DNA from: Plecoglossus altivelis
Lineage: Eukaryota; Chordata; Actinopteri; Osmeriformes; Plecoglossidae
Length of the DNA stretch: 64,000 nt
Direction: 5' to 3'
NCBI GenBank assembly: GCA_036571765.1
Contig: BROE01000003.1
Coordinates: 9,979,125 to 10,043,124 of the forward strand
Position 1 is the first letter of the stretch. Each line of letters begins with the position of its first letter. Of this stretch, positions 25,243 through 37,448 are shown piece after piece. The position numbers and the translations under genes are program-made. The notes under the pieces are model-generated. The model searched no databases. It was not told where the DNA came from and worked only from the letters and a program-made list of their open reading frames with translations.

Positions 25243-25689
25243 ACATATTAACAATCACAATCAAGTATCCACATAACTCTCTAAACTTCCCTTTCCCCCT
25301 GCGTATAGAAGATATTCAATTTTCCTCATTTCGCTGTGAGCTCCACTCACAGCAAGGACCGAGAGCTATTTTGACATGATTAGACCTTGTTGTTCTCCCA
25401 TGCATGTTAGAACACACCAAAGCCCCAGCACCATCACAGGAGCAGGGGCGCAAACCGCTCATTATGTTGCGTCCTTCCATGAGAACCGTGTGTGTGCTGC
25501 TCCACAGAGCAAAAGTTCACATGCTAATGATTGTGTTCACAGTTACTCCACGAATCACAAGACTACGTAGACCCTGAACAAAACAGCGACAACCCACTCA
25601 AAAGGAAATCACCATACATCCTGAAGAGGCAAGCGCACACCGCTAAGTCTCGGAGGCCGTACATCCTCAAGCGGAGTACATTATACTGA
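21919..25689 (+). CDS. NTS: NTS, neurotensin/neuromedin N precursor (four coding exons, 158 aa)
   Basis: This gene encodes a secreted prohormone of brain and gut. The coding sequence joins 21919-21979, 23198-23259, 24948-25154 and 25543-25689. Residues 1-20 form a signal peptide (hydrophobic ACILLLCF, small residues before Asp21). Residues 21-129 are the conserved spacer, with LCSD...LEADFLTNMHTSK-like and NLCKLV...ICRVI motifs seen in mammals. Exon 4 carries both hormones, framed by Lys-Arg sites: K130-R131, KSPYIL (132-137), K138-R139, QAHTAKSRRPYIL (140-152), K153-R154, then the tail STLY. Neurotensin is exactly 13 residues, starts with Gln (pyroglutamate) and keeps the RRPYIL receptor-binding end. 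Human is 170 residues, so this is slightly short. A proximal CRE, a TATA box and a uORF suggest regulation at transcription and translation. Identity is certain from the peptides. Confidence 0.97.
21980..23197 (+). other. NTS: NTS intron 1
   Basis: A 1,218-nt phase-1 intron, GTAAGC to TGACAG. An AP-1-like TGACTCA sits at 23169-23175, just before the acceptor. Nothing else was recognised. Confidence 0.85.
23198..23259 (+). CDS. NTS: NTS coding exon 2
   Basis: It encodes the rest of Asp21 to Lys41 (VDQEQRAIEDELLSSLFTSK), matching the mammalian acidic segment that ends in TSK. The donor is AAG|GTAAGC and the exon ends in phase 0. Confidence 0.93.
23260..24947 (+). other. NTS: NTS intron 2
   Basis: A 1,688-nt phase-0 intron. 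A (GA)17 tract lies 65 nt before the acceptor CTTCTAG. No other feature was recognised. Confidence 0.85.
24849..24882. repeat. (GA)17 microsatellite next to NTS exon 3
   Basis: A pure GA run of 34 bases, 65 nt upstream of exon 3. Length variation here could affect the acceptor region. Confidence 0.95.
24948..25154 (+). CDS. NTS: NTS coding exon 3 (spacer domain)
   Basis: It encodes residues 42-110, from MKQHKQNAPYW to QPREER. It includes the paired NLCKLV and HICRVI cysteine motifs that align with human NVCSLV and KICHSR. There is no Lys-Arg pair inside. Boundaries are TCTAG|ATG and AGG|GTAAGA, both phase 0. Confidence 0.93.
25155..25542 (+). other. NTS: NTS intron 3
   Basis: A 388-nt phase-0 intron containing an interrupted CA repeat (pure at 25207-25240) and ending in TTCACAG. 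Confidence 0.88.
25207..25240. repeat. (CA)17 microsatellite in NTS intron 3
   Basis: A pure CA run, with degenerate CA/CG repeats extending upstream to about 25180. It begins 52 nt after exon 3. Confidence 0.95.
25543..25689 (+). CDS. NTS: NTS coding exon 4 (hormone exon)
   Basis: It encodes residues 111-158 and the TGA stop. Both bioactive peptides and all three Lys-Arg cleavage sites are here, as in mammals, where the last exon also holds them. The acceptor is GTTCACAG|TTACTC. Confidence 0.95.
   Translation, partial: LLHESQDYVDPEQNSDNPLKRKSPYILKRQAHTAKSRRPYILKRSTLY
25606..25623 (+). other. NTS: Neuromedin N-like peptide KSPYIL
   Basis: A hexapeptide between Lys-Arg pairs. Mammals have KIPYIL and chicken has KNPYIL (LANT-6); here position 2 is Ser. 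The PYIL core that binds neurotensin receptors is intact. Confidence 0.93.
25630..25668 (+). other. NTS: Neurotensin peptide QAHTAKSRRPYIL
   Basis: Thirteen residues with N-terminal Gln, Lys6 and RRPYIL kept. Positions 2-5 and 7 differ from human LYEN and P. It is released by cleavage at the flanking Lys-Arg pairs. Confidence 0.95.
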
Positions 25690-26033
25690 CCCAGGCATGG
25701 GAGGGGAGGAAAGACGCTCTATACATTTTGTGAATATGTGACTGTGCTCTCGGTTGTGAATGTGCTTTCTATGTTTACCTTTGTAGTAAGCTGGTCCACA
25801 TGTCCATCCTGTAACAGAAGCTTGGGCTGCCAAATCTCTACTCCATGACCCTTAGATCTTTTAAATAAAAAGAGAGCAAGATGTGTATCTTTGAGGGAAT
25901 TTATGTTCATTGTGTTTGTTCAGTGCACAATACATGTATTTTCTCTCTGGTCTTATTGACCAACACACATTTCAACAAGACTGGGATGTACCAACTTGTT
26001 TCCTTCCTTTTACAGGCCTTTAAATGTTGTTTC

Positions 26034-26039
26034 AATAAA
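26034..26039 (+). promoter_or_regulatory. NTS: Candidate NTS poly(A) signal
   Basis: AATAAA lies 345 nt after the stop codon. An earlier AATAAA at 25864-25869 could give a shorter 3' UTR, and others occur past 26430. Confidence 0.5.
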
Positions 26040-26059
26040 CCTCCATGACAGAATTCCAA

Positions 26060-29000
26060 GGCCATCGAATTTCCCATAATATATCATTCATTATAAATCT
26101 CTCTCAAACAAGCACTGTCCACTTACCATTTGACCATTAAGAATTTTACAAATAACACAGAGATCAATTCATAAGTAATACTCATCCCATTATTGACTCA
26201 TCTTATAATTTAAAAGTCTAATTATGTCAATGATAATCATTAACTCTTGTCATTGTTATTGTAACACTGTCTGGGTGAAACCTTAGGGGTCTATATGATT
26301 TAGAAAAACAAAAGGTTCAACAGCCGATTAAGTTATTCATGTGAACCAATTTAAAGATAATACAAACTGTACTTGCAAGTGGTATTGTGGCATAAAATGA
26401 CTGAGTTGTCAGCTACTGTAAAGCACCTAATAAAATTCTTGTTATATTTTTTGTTATAATAAATATGGTATGGCAAGAATTCTTGAATGTTTCTGATTCC
26501 TTTTCCGCACAATTTCGATTCAACCACATTATTGTAATCATATGGAATCATGATAATGTCTTGTGTTTGGTAGTAAATTTTAAGCAATGTGTCAAAGCTA
26601 TGCTGTGAATGCAGAAACTAGACAGCAGATGGCATTGTGGATTCACACTGTCATAATACACAGGCACTATGAATGTACTATACTTTGTTATAGAGGTTAA
26701 AGAATAACCTATTAAAAACATCTAAGAGCATCTTGCTGCTACCAAGAAATGGATACAATCCAAACAATATTACACGACATCTCTTTGTGGTGATGTAAGT
26801 CACATTAACATGTCTGTTGTGTTTACTTGGACTGACCATGTCCTTCTTGGTTTCCCTTAGAGAGAGAAATGAAAGAACCAGAGTAAATGAGTCAGGGTCA
26901 CATGTGACAAAAGAGCAAGTGCTGCTAAATTCCTTGTTAAAAGCACAAAGCAAACATCCTCTCTGCTTCATATTTTCCACTCCAAGCTACAGGCTTGTAC
27001 TAAATATATGTACAGCACATGTCATTCGCCTATTTACCATAAATGAACTTGCGATTCTTTTTTCCTGGGTGATTCTTTATGTTGTGTTATTATGCCTTGT
27101 TTATTATGACATATTATGACTAGCATAAGGATTAAGATCATTGTTTATCCAACCTACTCAAAACAGAATGTTTGACTTTTCATTTCTCAATACACTGTAT
27201 TTTCTCAGTAGCAATGACTGGCTAAATGGCTTGAAGTTGTCAAAATGTATCATATTTTGTGAATAAACATACAAGAAATATGCGACAAATACAAACAAGT
27301 GACGTAAACATAAGAGTCTGAACAGAAAACAAGCGCACATTGGGTTGCAGCCTGTTTCATTTCTGTGTGTGTATGGTATAGTAACCACCAGATGGCAGTG
27401 TCATACAATGTATATATTTACAACTTTCGAATTTAAAAAGTTTCAAGCATTACACCCAACGTGATTTACACTGTACCGACCAGAGGCACTATGTGCTGCA
27501 CTAAAATGAAATATCACCAATAGTAAACTACTGGACCTCGTTGTTATATCAGTTACTTTGCCAATGTAACAATGCATTATATTGACTTTCAACGTAGTCA
27601 TGAGGCATTTCAATTTCAGAAAAAATATCTCTGTTTTCGCTTTAAGGCCATTCCCTCTCCCGCCGTGCAACTACCACAAACACAGAACTTCACGTAACCA
27701 ATTTGTCTCACTAAGGTGTCAGTGAGCTCAAAGTTATGATTTAATTCTCTGTTAGTAGGCATAAGTACCTATAATTAAGACCAACCTTGACAGACTGCAT
27801 CTGTTCTGTCCAACCTACCATACAATATTAACTGTGCCAATTGATTCAACACCATTAAATTCTCCATCAACACCTGCTGGAGCAATAAATGTTCTGGCCT
27901 GGCTTATTGTGGCTTATATCCAATGCTATGGTACTTTAATTTAGCTTCAATTCAGGGCAAAGGATGCTGACTGACATGCTCAAACATCTTGTTGAGGCAA
28001 ATTTAGAGCCCCCGTTTGAAAGTTGTTCTTTTTATGAGAACAGTAGTGCTTCAAATGAGCACCAAGCAGGCAGTCAGATCAAGATAATGGCTTGTGAAAG
28101 ATTGAGATAAGTTCTCTTTGTGCACAAATCCGATTGCGTGAATTAGATAATGGCATTACAAGTATGACCTTGTTGTCTGCTGCTTTTTGGCCTGCTGTGC
28201 TACTAATTACAGCTGTGTATAGGCTGTGTTATAAAAGAAGAGGGAATGAGCCATGTCAGATCGGTTTATTGTCACCGGTAGCGTTTACCATAGTTTCTTT
28301 GAAAGACACCAACAACTTACTAATTGAGAAAGAGTATACTTCCACTCCACAGACTTGAAGACTAGATATCTTGACTCTGTGAAGACTAGCGTGTTTATGT
28401 TTTTTTTCTCCCAGTCTGTCTAACTGCCTCATCCCTTTGGATATTACAGCTGACGAAGGCTCTAGTAAATGGATACAGATGGTTCAAACTAGTGCTGAAC
28501 TATGACAACAATTCCAATTACACTACTTGATACCAGTTGGTATCTTGCATCAACAAAAAAAGCAAAGCTGGCCTATGCTTAATTAACATTATTGACTTGC
28601 CACCACATTTATTTTTTTCAAGTAACCCGACAACTTGAATATGTATAGTCTATAATAAACGGCAAGCCTAAATCCCACCACCATTAGTGGTAGTTGAGTA
28701 ATCACGACACCATGCTGGCTTGCATACTGTGAAAGGAAACTGTATGGTAGCTATAGTAGGCTTCATCATCTTGATATGACTGCCATACAGTTACATAATG
28801 TATACTAAACTAAATCTTTTCCTTCTAGGATGGTAGCTTGACATGTCAGGCAGAGATTGGTGACTACTTTAGCGTAACAATTAGTGTTAACAGTAACATT
28901 TGGACTTAAGCCATGTCTGGGAAATGGGGCCCAAAGCAGATAGCTGTGGAGCGTGACTCAAGCATGACTGTTGTTTTGTTCTAATAACTCCAGTTCTGAC

Positions 29001-32000
29001 TATAAGAGCAGCGCTGGATTTGGGTGGACCTGTCGCATAAAATAAGTTTAAACAAGATTGATGCACCGCATTGTCGTTCAGTAATAGTATTGTCACTGGA
29101 CAACAGTAGCTGTCATGCCGCCAATGCATGTGAGCAACATCCCCTATCCAAACAGTTCACAAACACACACACCGTTCTAGTAAGACATTTAAGACAACGC
29201 TCATTCCCACAGACAGATCCCCAGTCTGCCAGCCTGCCCTGACATTCTAAACAGACCTCATGAAGATGAGCAGCTGTAATTGTAACGAGGAGGAGTGGGG
29301 AGAGGCAGCCGATGCAGCGGGACCTAAATTGCCTGATTGTGTCTCTTCGCCTGCCTGTGATAATTAAAATGATTCGTCCTCCCTCTGTTGCTACGGAGGT
29401 GACAAAGACAACAGCGTCGGTGTTATTGCCTGCCCTTCAACAGGGGGGACATCCATGCTGGGCTTTCGGTTTTGTTTCCAAGAGCACGGAATCCAAGGGC
29501 CTGGCTCAACGGTTTTAGCGCAACACCATGGGAAACAAGCTATCTTTCCGCTGCATGCAGGGAACCCCGGTATTAATCTTTAATTAAGGCCTTTTTAATC
29601 CGCGGAGAGGAGTCAGAGAGTGAAGTGCTACATATGAAGAGTGGGCACGCGAAGGGGAGGGGCACAAGCCATTACATCTTCTGGTGAGCTCATTCTGTCT
29701 CATCAAAGCTGAGGCCTCATTGATCTGCCAGGGCGTTCACGAGATCTTTTTTTAAGCTCTTTAGTTAATCAGGAGACACTGATCTACTACTGTGAGGGCG
29801 GCCTTGACTTAAGTGAGGTCTAAACAAATGGTGAGCCTTGTGTCTCTTGAGGATGATTTAGTAATGTTTGAAAGCGTAGAAGTTCTTTTCGATTTTTATT
29901 CCTCATCACAATATATTTCATAGGCATATATTGCTTGCCGGGAACACTTCATCGATTGTTGCTTGGATTCAGAAACATCAAAGTGTCTGATGGATGTTCA
30001 CACATTTTAGATATTCTAAGAAGGGACACAAGCTATACAAATTGATGCGAATAGTATGATTTCGGCATCTTTTGACAGCTGCTGCTTGATGCTCCACTAA
30101 AAGGCCCCAAGGCACAAGTTTCATTTTGGCTGAAGAATCAAACAGATTAAGGAACTCTCCCAAGAACTAAACAGAACTTGAGTAATTGTTTTGATCACTC
30201 CATCGTCTTCCCTGGTGGCTGGGGATGTAGCACGCTTGAAGTAGAGTTGTGGCAAATGGAGACCTGGGAAGGTGGCAAACACTACCGTTTCCCCCCGTGG
30301 CATTATATGAGTGCTGGTGCAACTAAAAGACAGATGTGGGGGTTTGCACCTTTGTGACGGGAAGCAATTGGGAACGATTAAACCCTCTTTTGCCTTAGGG
30401 ACTACACACTCCCTGACTAGCATTCTCCAACAATGCCTCCAGCTCATTTCTTTTATCTCCACTTCTCGCGAAGACCTAATTGTCTTGAGATTTGTTAGCG
30501 AAGTTACAGTTCTATCTCACACCAGTACCATATGTATGTTAGCGCACTTTAGGTCCTTGATTGTCGTGCTTTTTTTCCACGTGGCCCGATTTCTGTTAAT
30601 ACATAAGTCTTCGTATTCAGCTTAAGGAAAGAAACACGCGATAATTGGAATTTTCTCCTTTGGCCCGTCTGTTTTAATCAGAAACCTAGTAAGTCGGACG
30701 TGTTACAAACTATGTACCGGTAAATGTAACAAGCCAAAGACAAACCCACCGAAGTCAGTAGAAGCGACCTGTGAAATGGAACGGTCCTAGGAGCTTGTAA
30801 ATGCAGCAAGTCATCAGCTTGCCATCTTATTACAGGCCATTCATCACCCATGTCTGTTTGTGCTTGTTTCCCTATCCTCGTCTTGACTCTCCCTTGGGCA
30901 CACATTTTAAAGCCAATTTGACTGATTTGTCTGTTAATTGCACTTCTCTGTTGCCATTTATATCCTATTTTTATTTTCCACTCTTATCAAACCCCTCCGG
31001 CTGAGCGACCTCTTCATCCATCTTGCTTTTAGGGTTGTGTATGTCTCTGTGGCGAGTGTTCCTTGAAACAGGATGAAAAGAAACCATCAAAAGCTGTCTA
31101 CTGCTTTCCAACTAAGTTTACCATAGCTTTAAAACTAAAATGTGCTGAGCCCTAAAAGTCAATCTAGTGGCCTTTATAATTCAACCCATGCCTTGCTCCA
31201 TTCCACATGTTCAGTGAATTAACATGACCTGTGCAATAATCACTCAGGTGCATGCACTCCAGTGGAACAGATCGAAGGGCAAACAAGGAAATCCATGTCA
31301 CCAGATTGTTTGCTCTTCTATCTATTCGCTTGCCAGCAACCATGGAAACTGGCAATCGATTGGGTGATGCCTTCCCTGCTGTCTGATGCAGTTGTTGTTA
31401 TATGAGGGGTATTGGTTTTCACACGCTATTCCAGGACTGCGAGTGTGCATTTGGTATGGTTTCCAAGATATACTGACTGGTTTGTAAACTCACCTTGCTT
31501 TAGTTCTGCTTCACTCTGAAGTCTTTGAATTCCTGTAACGGTGGAGGGTAGTTTAATGCTGCTTTCATCATATAATTAATTTTGTTTATTTACTTACATA
31601 CCATAATGGCAAATGACCATTGAGTAAATTATTCATACAGTCGTACAGTATTGCATTGATTGAAATGTATATATTTTTGGGAAAAGTACAGGTCAAGTCT
31701 TAATCTCTGATCAGACTTAAGTAGGTTGGAAACAGATTTTAAGAAAAATCATTTAACACATCGAATTAAGTTAGATCAGATCCAAATAATAGAGAAAGGC
31801 AAGGAAGGAAAGGTAAAAGCTGGAGGGTGGCCAATATTGGCTCCACTGTGCCGTCCACCAACAAAATATCCACTTCGTTTTCTGCCGACTTCTCATTCAT
31901 TTAACCTCCTGAGATCCAAAATAAATATGATGTAATGCATGACCTCCTCTATGACAGCCAAACCAAATCCAGTCAGATGAAGCACTGGTGTAAACAGTAC

Positions 32001-32592
32001 CCTCTCCCCAAAGGCACCAGATCCACACATTCATTATTTAGTAAAAAGGCAGAGAACTTATGAATATTGAGACAAATAATGTATACATTTTGCTTTTGGC
32101 TATTGCAAGATATCTCAGTTAAACACACACGCACTACAATTTTCTAGGAGCTGCAAATGTCACAATGTTGCAGATAATTGGAACAGGTGTGCAATAAATG
32201 TATACCTTACATTTATTTGTGATTATAAAAATGCCTATATATACAGTATGCTCATATAGACAGCGCTGAAATGAGGGCACTCTCAATTTCTTCTAAAATG
32301 AGCATCTCAACTTGTACGTCAGAAAATCCATTCCAGTGTCTGTTGAATTTCAGCTGGATATCCAAAACAGTGCAGGTATTACCTCAAAAGTATTTGAATC
32401 AAACGCTGACCATGTCAAAAGAGTTTAAAGAGAAAAGGTTTGAGTGAGGAATAGAAGGGTTCTGTTCTGGCTTAACTGACAGAGGGAAACAGTGAGGGTC
32501 AGGTTCCTTCCATCCTTAAAATGTTTGGAAAAAATGGGAATTCATCAGAACAAGGTCAAGCAACAAACATTGGGGACAACAGACTGGCAGAG
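26060..32592. other. Convergent intergenic region, NTS to Tc1 relic
   Basis: No gene was recognised. ORFs are short and without known domains. The DNA is AT-rich except for a more balanced, repeat-free block around 29.2-30.6 kb. That block contains TTAATTAA at 29580-29587 and looks like possible conserved non-coding DNA (see findings). I see no RNA gene. Confidence 0.6.
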
Positions 32593-32886
32593 GACAAAAA
32601 AGACTCCACTGAGCAAGATGACCGCCAACTCATTGAACTGTCAGTCAACTGTAGGATGACATCAAGTGATCTCTAAAAAGAATGACAAATGACAGTCGAG
32701 GTGAATTGCACAGAAAGGAGAGCTCTAAACATGCAACTAGGAGACGGGCTGATGTCAAGCAAAGCAAGACCAACATCCTTCATCACTGAGACACAAAGAG
32801 CCAGACTGAGGTTTGTAAAAGAGCATATAGATTGGACTGGAGTAAGGTCACATGTTGGACAAAGCTCAACAAAAAGTACACAATAA
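32593..32886 (+). mobile_element. Tc1/mariner-like transposase relic
   Basis: In one frame this reads DSTEQDDRQLIELSVN and, further on, ITETQRARLRFVKEHIDWT. These are hallmark pieces of the DNA-binding half of fish Tc1-like transposases, ending before the catalytic DDE region. Two in-frame stops at 32674-32676 and 32683-32685, and loss of similarity after IDWT, show it is dead. Terminal inverted repeats were not found, so the element ends are unknown and the insertion may extend to either side. Confidence 0.8.
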
Positions 32887-32890
32887 GAAG

Positions 32891-32931
32891 ATGGTAAACA
32901 AAAAGATGGTAAACAAAAAGTAAACAAAAAG
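32891..32931. repeat. Short tandem repeat after the Tc1 relic
   Basis: Two exact 15-bp copies of ATGGTAAACAAAAAG are followed by a partial third lacking the first four bases. This looks like slippage at the degraded element edge. Confidence 0.85.
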
Positions 32932-35817
32932 TAATACCAGTGAAAGACTAGTGGAAAGTATGACAAGGCTCATGAAAGGTGCGATTCAATAGATTTCTGA
33001 ACTTGCAATATATTCCTATTGTGCTGTGTAAAATGAATGTATTTCTACACTGTAGTGTTTCTCAACCATGGTCCAGAAGAACCATTTGTAAACTATTTTC
33101 ACTCAAACAAATATGTGGAAATACTGTAATAAAACCAGAGAAAATTATAATTATGTACTATAATATATCTTATTCTTTCTCATTAGTTCCTTATTTCTTG
33201 GTGATGACTGACCTCAGTTTTCTTTTTCTAAAGTACATGATAATGTGATAAGTAATTGTATGAAGTGCACCATGTTTACTACATTTATTCTCTTGTACGT
33301 CAACCTATAATAATTACTGTAAATAAGACAAATACAATTCAGAACACTCACAATAATTGGCATTCTTTTAGTTTAATCTAGACTGTTTTAAATACAATAT
33401 ATACAATACAACATTTGACTTGATACATGTAAAAAAATATAGAATCTTACAATATACATACAATACCGTAAAACAAACAATGTTGGAGAAAATACAACAC
33501 ATAACATCTCAACATACAGTATTCTCTCCTCTTAACAATATTCAGCACAAGTTAGCACTTGTTGTAAGTGGTATTTGTAGGCATCTACTAACAAATCAAA
33601 AGCATCTTCTGTAGCAGATGCTGAACAACAAGTTATAGAATCTGACTTACAAAAGGTTTTGTTTAACCACCGAAAACATGTTCATGCATCATTGCACATG
33701 CTTCATTGGAAGACCGCAAAACTTCCCAACAATCCAACGCTTTTGTTTTTAGCTACACTGATCCACAGAATGTCTTGTATTTCATTATTGTGGTCTGTGA
33801 ACTGCTTTACCAAAAGCTTTACCAAAAGCTTAGGAAAACCTGGCACAATTACAGACACTTGCTTTAAGGACCCTGGGTGGGTGAGATGTCCAATGACCTG
33901 CCCCGAGATTATGGCCAGTATGAGTCAGGTATTCCCTTAGTACTGACACATTTTAACCCCATGTGAGGATCAGTTTCCTTTTACTATGAGTATGCATAAA
34001 GGCAGCGGTGCTGCAATGACTGTCAACTGCTGCCTTATGTCCATGTCAAGTTTACAGTTTAGAGTTTAGAATGCGTCTTTTTGGATTTGGTACTTTATGT
34101 ACAATACTCGTTTTAATCGGATTTAACTGTACACGACTTTGGTTAACACTGTGAATGTACTCCATAAATTCATGTGAGCTTGATCAACCTGTCAGTAGGT
34201 TTGGAGCTAAACCATCCCTCGTCAGTCAAGTCTGACAGTGAGAGTTGTCCAGTATGTTGCTTTCCTTTTCAAGAAAGTTTCATAAAAGCCTATTTAGACA
34301 ACGTCCACATCACACAAACATTTATAAATGTGTCTATATCCCATGATTTAGCAGTATTTGATCATTCACATCAGTTTCATAGTGAAGCGTACAGTGGGAA
34401 TGTATCTGTTATACTTGACTTAAAAAAACAGAATCGCTTCCTGAATTGCTGGATAGATTTTCTGTCCTAAAAGAGATTTCCATTTTCAGCACATTCAAGG
34501 AATGCTGATATGCTGCTGAATATTTTATACAGACTTTTGTTGCTATCACCAATATTAAAACATCGATGATTCTGCAGTGCTCAGCTACTTTTGACAGATT
34601 TCTTCAAATGGACCCATGACAATTATTTCTCCTCAAGTCATATTAGCAGGCAACATTTGTTATTATTATGTTCCCCATAACCTGGTGTTACATAAGAGTA
34701 ATCACGCTTCGTTTTATTAATGGCAATATGGCATGTTTCAGAAATTCATAGTTTCATAGTTTGCTATTGTGCACAGCTGAGCATCTATTGCAAATACATG
34801 CTCTCACATGACTTAATTCACACCCAGGTCCCCAAATTCCTGGTCAAATGAAAAGACACAACCTTAATGAGTTCTGGGGGTTTCTACGGAGAAGATGAAA
34901 TGCTCGATGAAAAGAAAAACTCTCCTTAGGGTGTGTTATTGTTATTATAATTTGTTTGGCACCCTGGGGTGTGTCTGAGAACTGTACAGAGCTATGACCA
35001 AGGTCTTGATCGGCTTGTGGGAAAAAAAACCCAAACCAGTAAGTTAGAGCAATGAACAAGTATTTCATGAATGCACTGTGCGTTTTAAATGTCAATATTC
35101 TGTAAACACTCATCACTTTATTGCATTGTTTTACATGAATGGTTTAGTTGGTGCTGTTATGTTTAGGCAAATTTGTCACTGAGTGTTGCCTCATAAGATA
35201 ACATAATTGTGCGGAAATGGAACTGACAAGATGATTGTTCAAACTCCTTGATGAACGGTGTTGAGAAATGTAGAACACAAATGCAGTACCAAGACAAGTC
35301 TGCTGAAAATGTTATGGTTTTTAAACACGCAAATATGGCAAATAATTGAGGAACTTGATAAAGAGAGGCAGAGATGCAATGCGTCTACACTACTCAAGCA
35401 CATATTTTCCTATTTTTTCCATACAAGGGCATGGATACAGTAGTGCACAGTAAAACAGAGAAACGTTGTTAAAAAAACATGTTTGAAACAAAGCAACACA
35501 TGAGGGAGGAGTGAATTGAGATCCTAGCTCCAGGGGGGTTGTTGTTTGCTGGTGTTAAAAGAGAGAGTGAAACACAGACCAATTTAGTTGGGCAAAATTG
35601 TGCTGTGCTGAAGAAGAGGGTGCGATTAGGTCCACTCCATTCTTCAAGGTTCAATCCAATCTCTGTTCTAAGAGAAGATGGGAGAACATGTTTCACCGAT
35701 CAGTGTTTCTGACAGAACATACAGGGCCAGTAAAATGGCAAAGCCTACATCTGGCCCTCATAAGTAAGCTCCAGTAAGAAACCAGAACAATAACAAAGAG
35801 GTGAATTATGTAAAAAA
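32932..35817. other. Intergenic DNA downstream of MGAT4C
   Basis: AT-rich unique sequence with no recognised gene or RNA. It contains only a 12-bp tandem duplication at 33804-33827. Confidence 0.55.
33804..33827. repeat. Exact 12-bp tandem duplication
   Basis: GCTTTACCAAAA occurs twice back to back. It is minor, with no gene context. Confidence 0.8.
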
Positions 35818-35832
35818 AACAAGGAGTCTTAT

Positions 35833-35838
35833 TTTATT
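35833..35838 (-). promoter_or_regulatory. MGAT4C: Candidate MGAT4C poly(A) signal
   Basis: TTTATT on the plus strand reads AATAAA on the minus strand, about 450 nt past the MGAT4C stop. The interval 35.82-36.29 kb would be 3' UTR. Other signals further downstream are possible. Confidence 0.4.
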
Positions 35839-36291
35839 TCAAAACGGTAATGCCAGGAATGACAAAAGGTAAAATAGTGGCTTTGGGTTTCAAAACGTAT
35901 TGAAATTATGCTACAAGTATTATCCAAAGGCTACTGTTCTCCAAAGGTATGTGGTTGAGTAACATTATTGAATGACGACATGTTCTATATGTTGCACTTA
36001 TGTAAAATGTATGAGTCTAAAATGAATTATGCAGGTATATTTTCAAAACAGTGTCACATGATTGATTTGTAAATTAACATTTATGACTCGTTTCATCAAT
36101 TAAACAATCCTAAAACATGGAATGTAAAGATGTCATGACTATTAATTTCATGATTTTTATACACAAATAAGACGTACAAATACTGCATGAGTGCAAAAGC
36201 AATCAATTGAATAATACACTGACAAGTTAATATGGTCATGAAACAATTGATAACAGGGTATAACATGATATACTGTGTTATTGTGTGGTCA

Positions 36292-37448
36292 TCATTGACT
36301 TGGTGGCTGAGTAGTCCACAAGCTTATGCTTCTTATGATAAGCCATTCTTTTTGACTGGCAGTCACCACAATACGCACACACTCAATGTCAAAGCCTATC
36401 TTGTGGTCCACATCTTGTACCTCAATGTTGCCATTTTTAAACTCTCCTAATGTTATGTATGAAGAACACTGTGTTCCTTTCTTAGTTCCAACTAACTTCT
36501 CTCCAACTTCTAGAGCTCCATGGTGAAGGATGTCATTCTGTCGGTCATCTGTTCCTGTGGTGATCTTAATTTTGCTAATTTTGGTTGATCTGTAAAACAC
36601 TATGACAAAGAAGTCACCTGTGGAAGGAGGCTTTCCCCAAAAGTACTCATCCACACTGCTATATGCCTTGTTGGCATCATAATTCTCAAATACATTGATG
36701 TTTGTGTGAAGACTGGCTGGGGGATTGTCAGGAATGTCAATGGAGTCTTCCTCAAAATCATCATCTTTCAACTTGTTCTCTGCCCCCTTATAAGAGGAGT
36801 AGTATCCCATGTGTTGGAACAGGGAGGGTTTGAAACGGATAACGTCTTTTTGGGCAAGCAGGCCTCGGAAATGAATGAGCAGCCAGTCACAGGGCATTTC
36901 TTGATAGAACATAAGAAGGAAGTGGGCCAAGCGTGGCAGGTCCCTGGAGTGGTAGAGTTTCCCAATGTAGCCAAGCTTGGAGAACTCCAGCATCACCCAA
37001 TAGGAACCTTCTCTTGAGGTGACCACTTTCTTCAAGGCTGTCAGGAAGTTCTTTGAACAGCGGACATCATCCTCAAGCATCATGTAGAAATGAGAGAGGT
37101 TGGTACAGAAATTCAGGAGAAAGGCATAGTCTACGTTTTGTTTGGAGCGGAAACGGACCCTGTCTTCTGGATCATTGTAGTTCCTTTTCAGCCCCTCCAG
37201 GGGTGGGTAATACTCTTTAGGGGCATGAATCACCAGGAGCCTTCCAGCTATGATGTGGTGAGCAAACTTCCTGGAGATTTCCTGAACAAGGTTCTCACAC
37301 CAGGTCAGGTCAAAGTCGGCCAGGTGGACAACAACAACAATCTCTTTTAGCTCATCATAACTGGACTGGTCAAAAATTGATTTGATAGTTTCCATTAGAT
37401 AATTTCCTCTTTTTCTTTTGACAGATGACAACCCAATAGTAAGATATT
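36292..37448 (-). CDS. MGAT4C: MGAT4C coding exon 3 (catalytic exon)
   Basis: It encodes the end of Lys93 to residue 477 and the TGA stop. The minus-strand acceptor is CCTATTTACAG|AATATC, so the coding part begins at [13 protein letters not shown], matching human [14 protein letters not shown]. An ORF start further upstream, in the intron, is not real. The C-terminus, WTTQPPSQ, is a few residues longer than human. Confidence 0.94.

Noticed and set aside
36706..37350. Plus-strand open frames opposite the MGAT4C catalytic exon
   Set aside because: They are antisense shadows of a conserved coding exon with no motif of their own.
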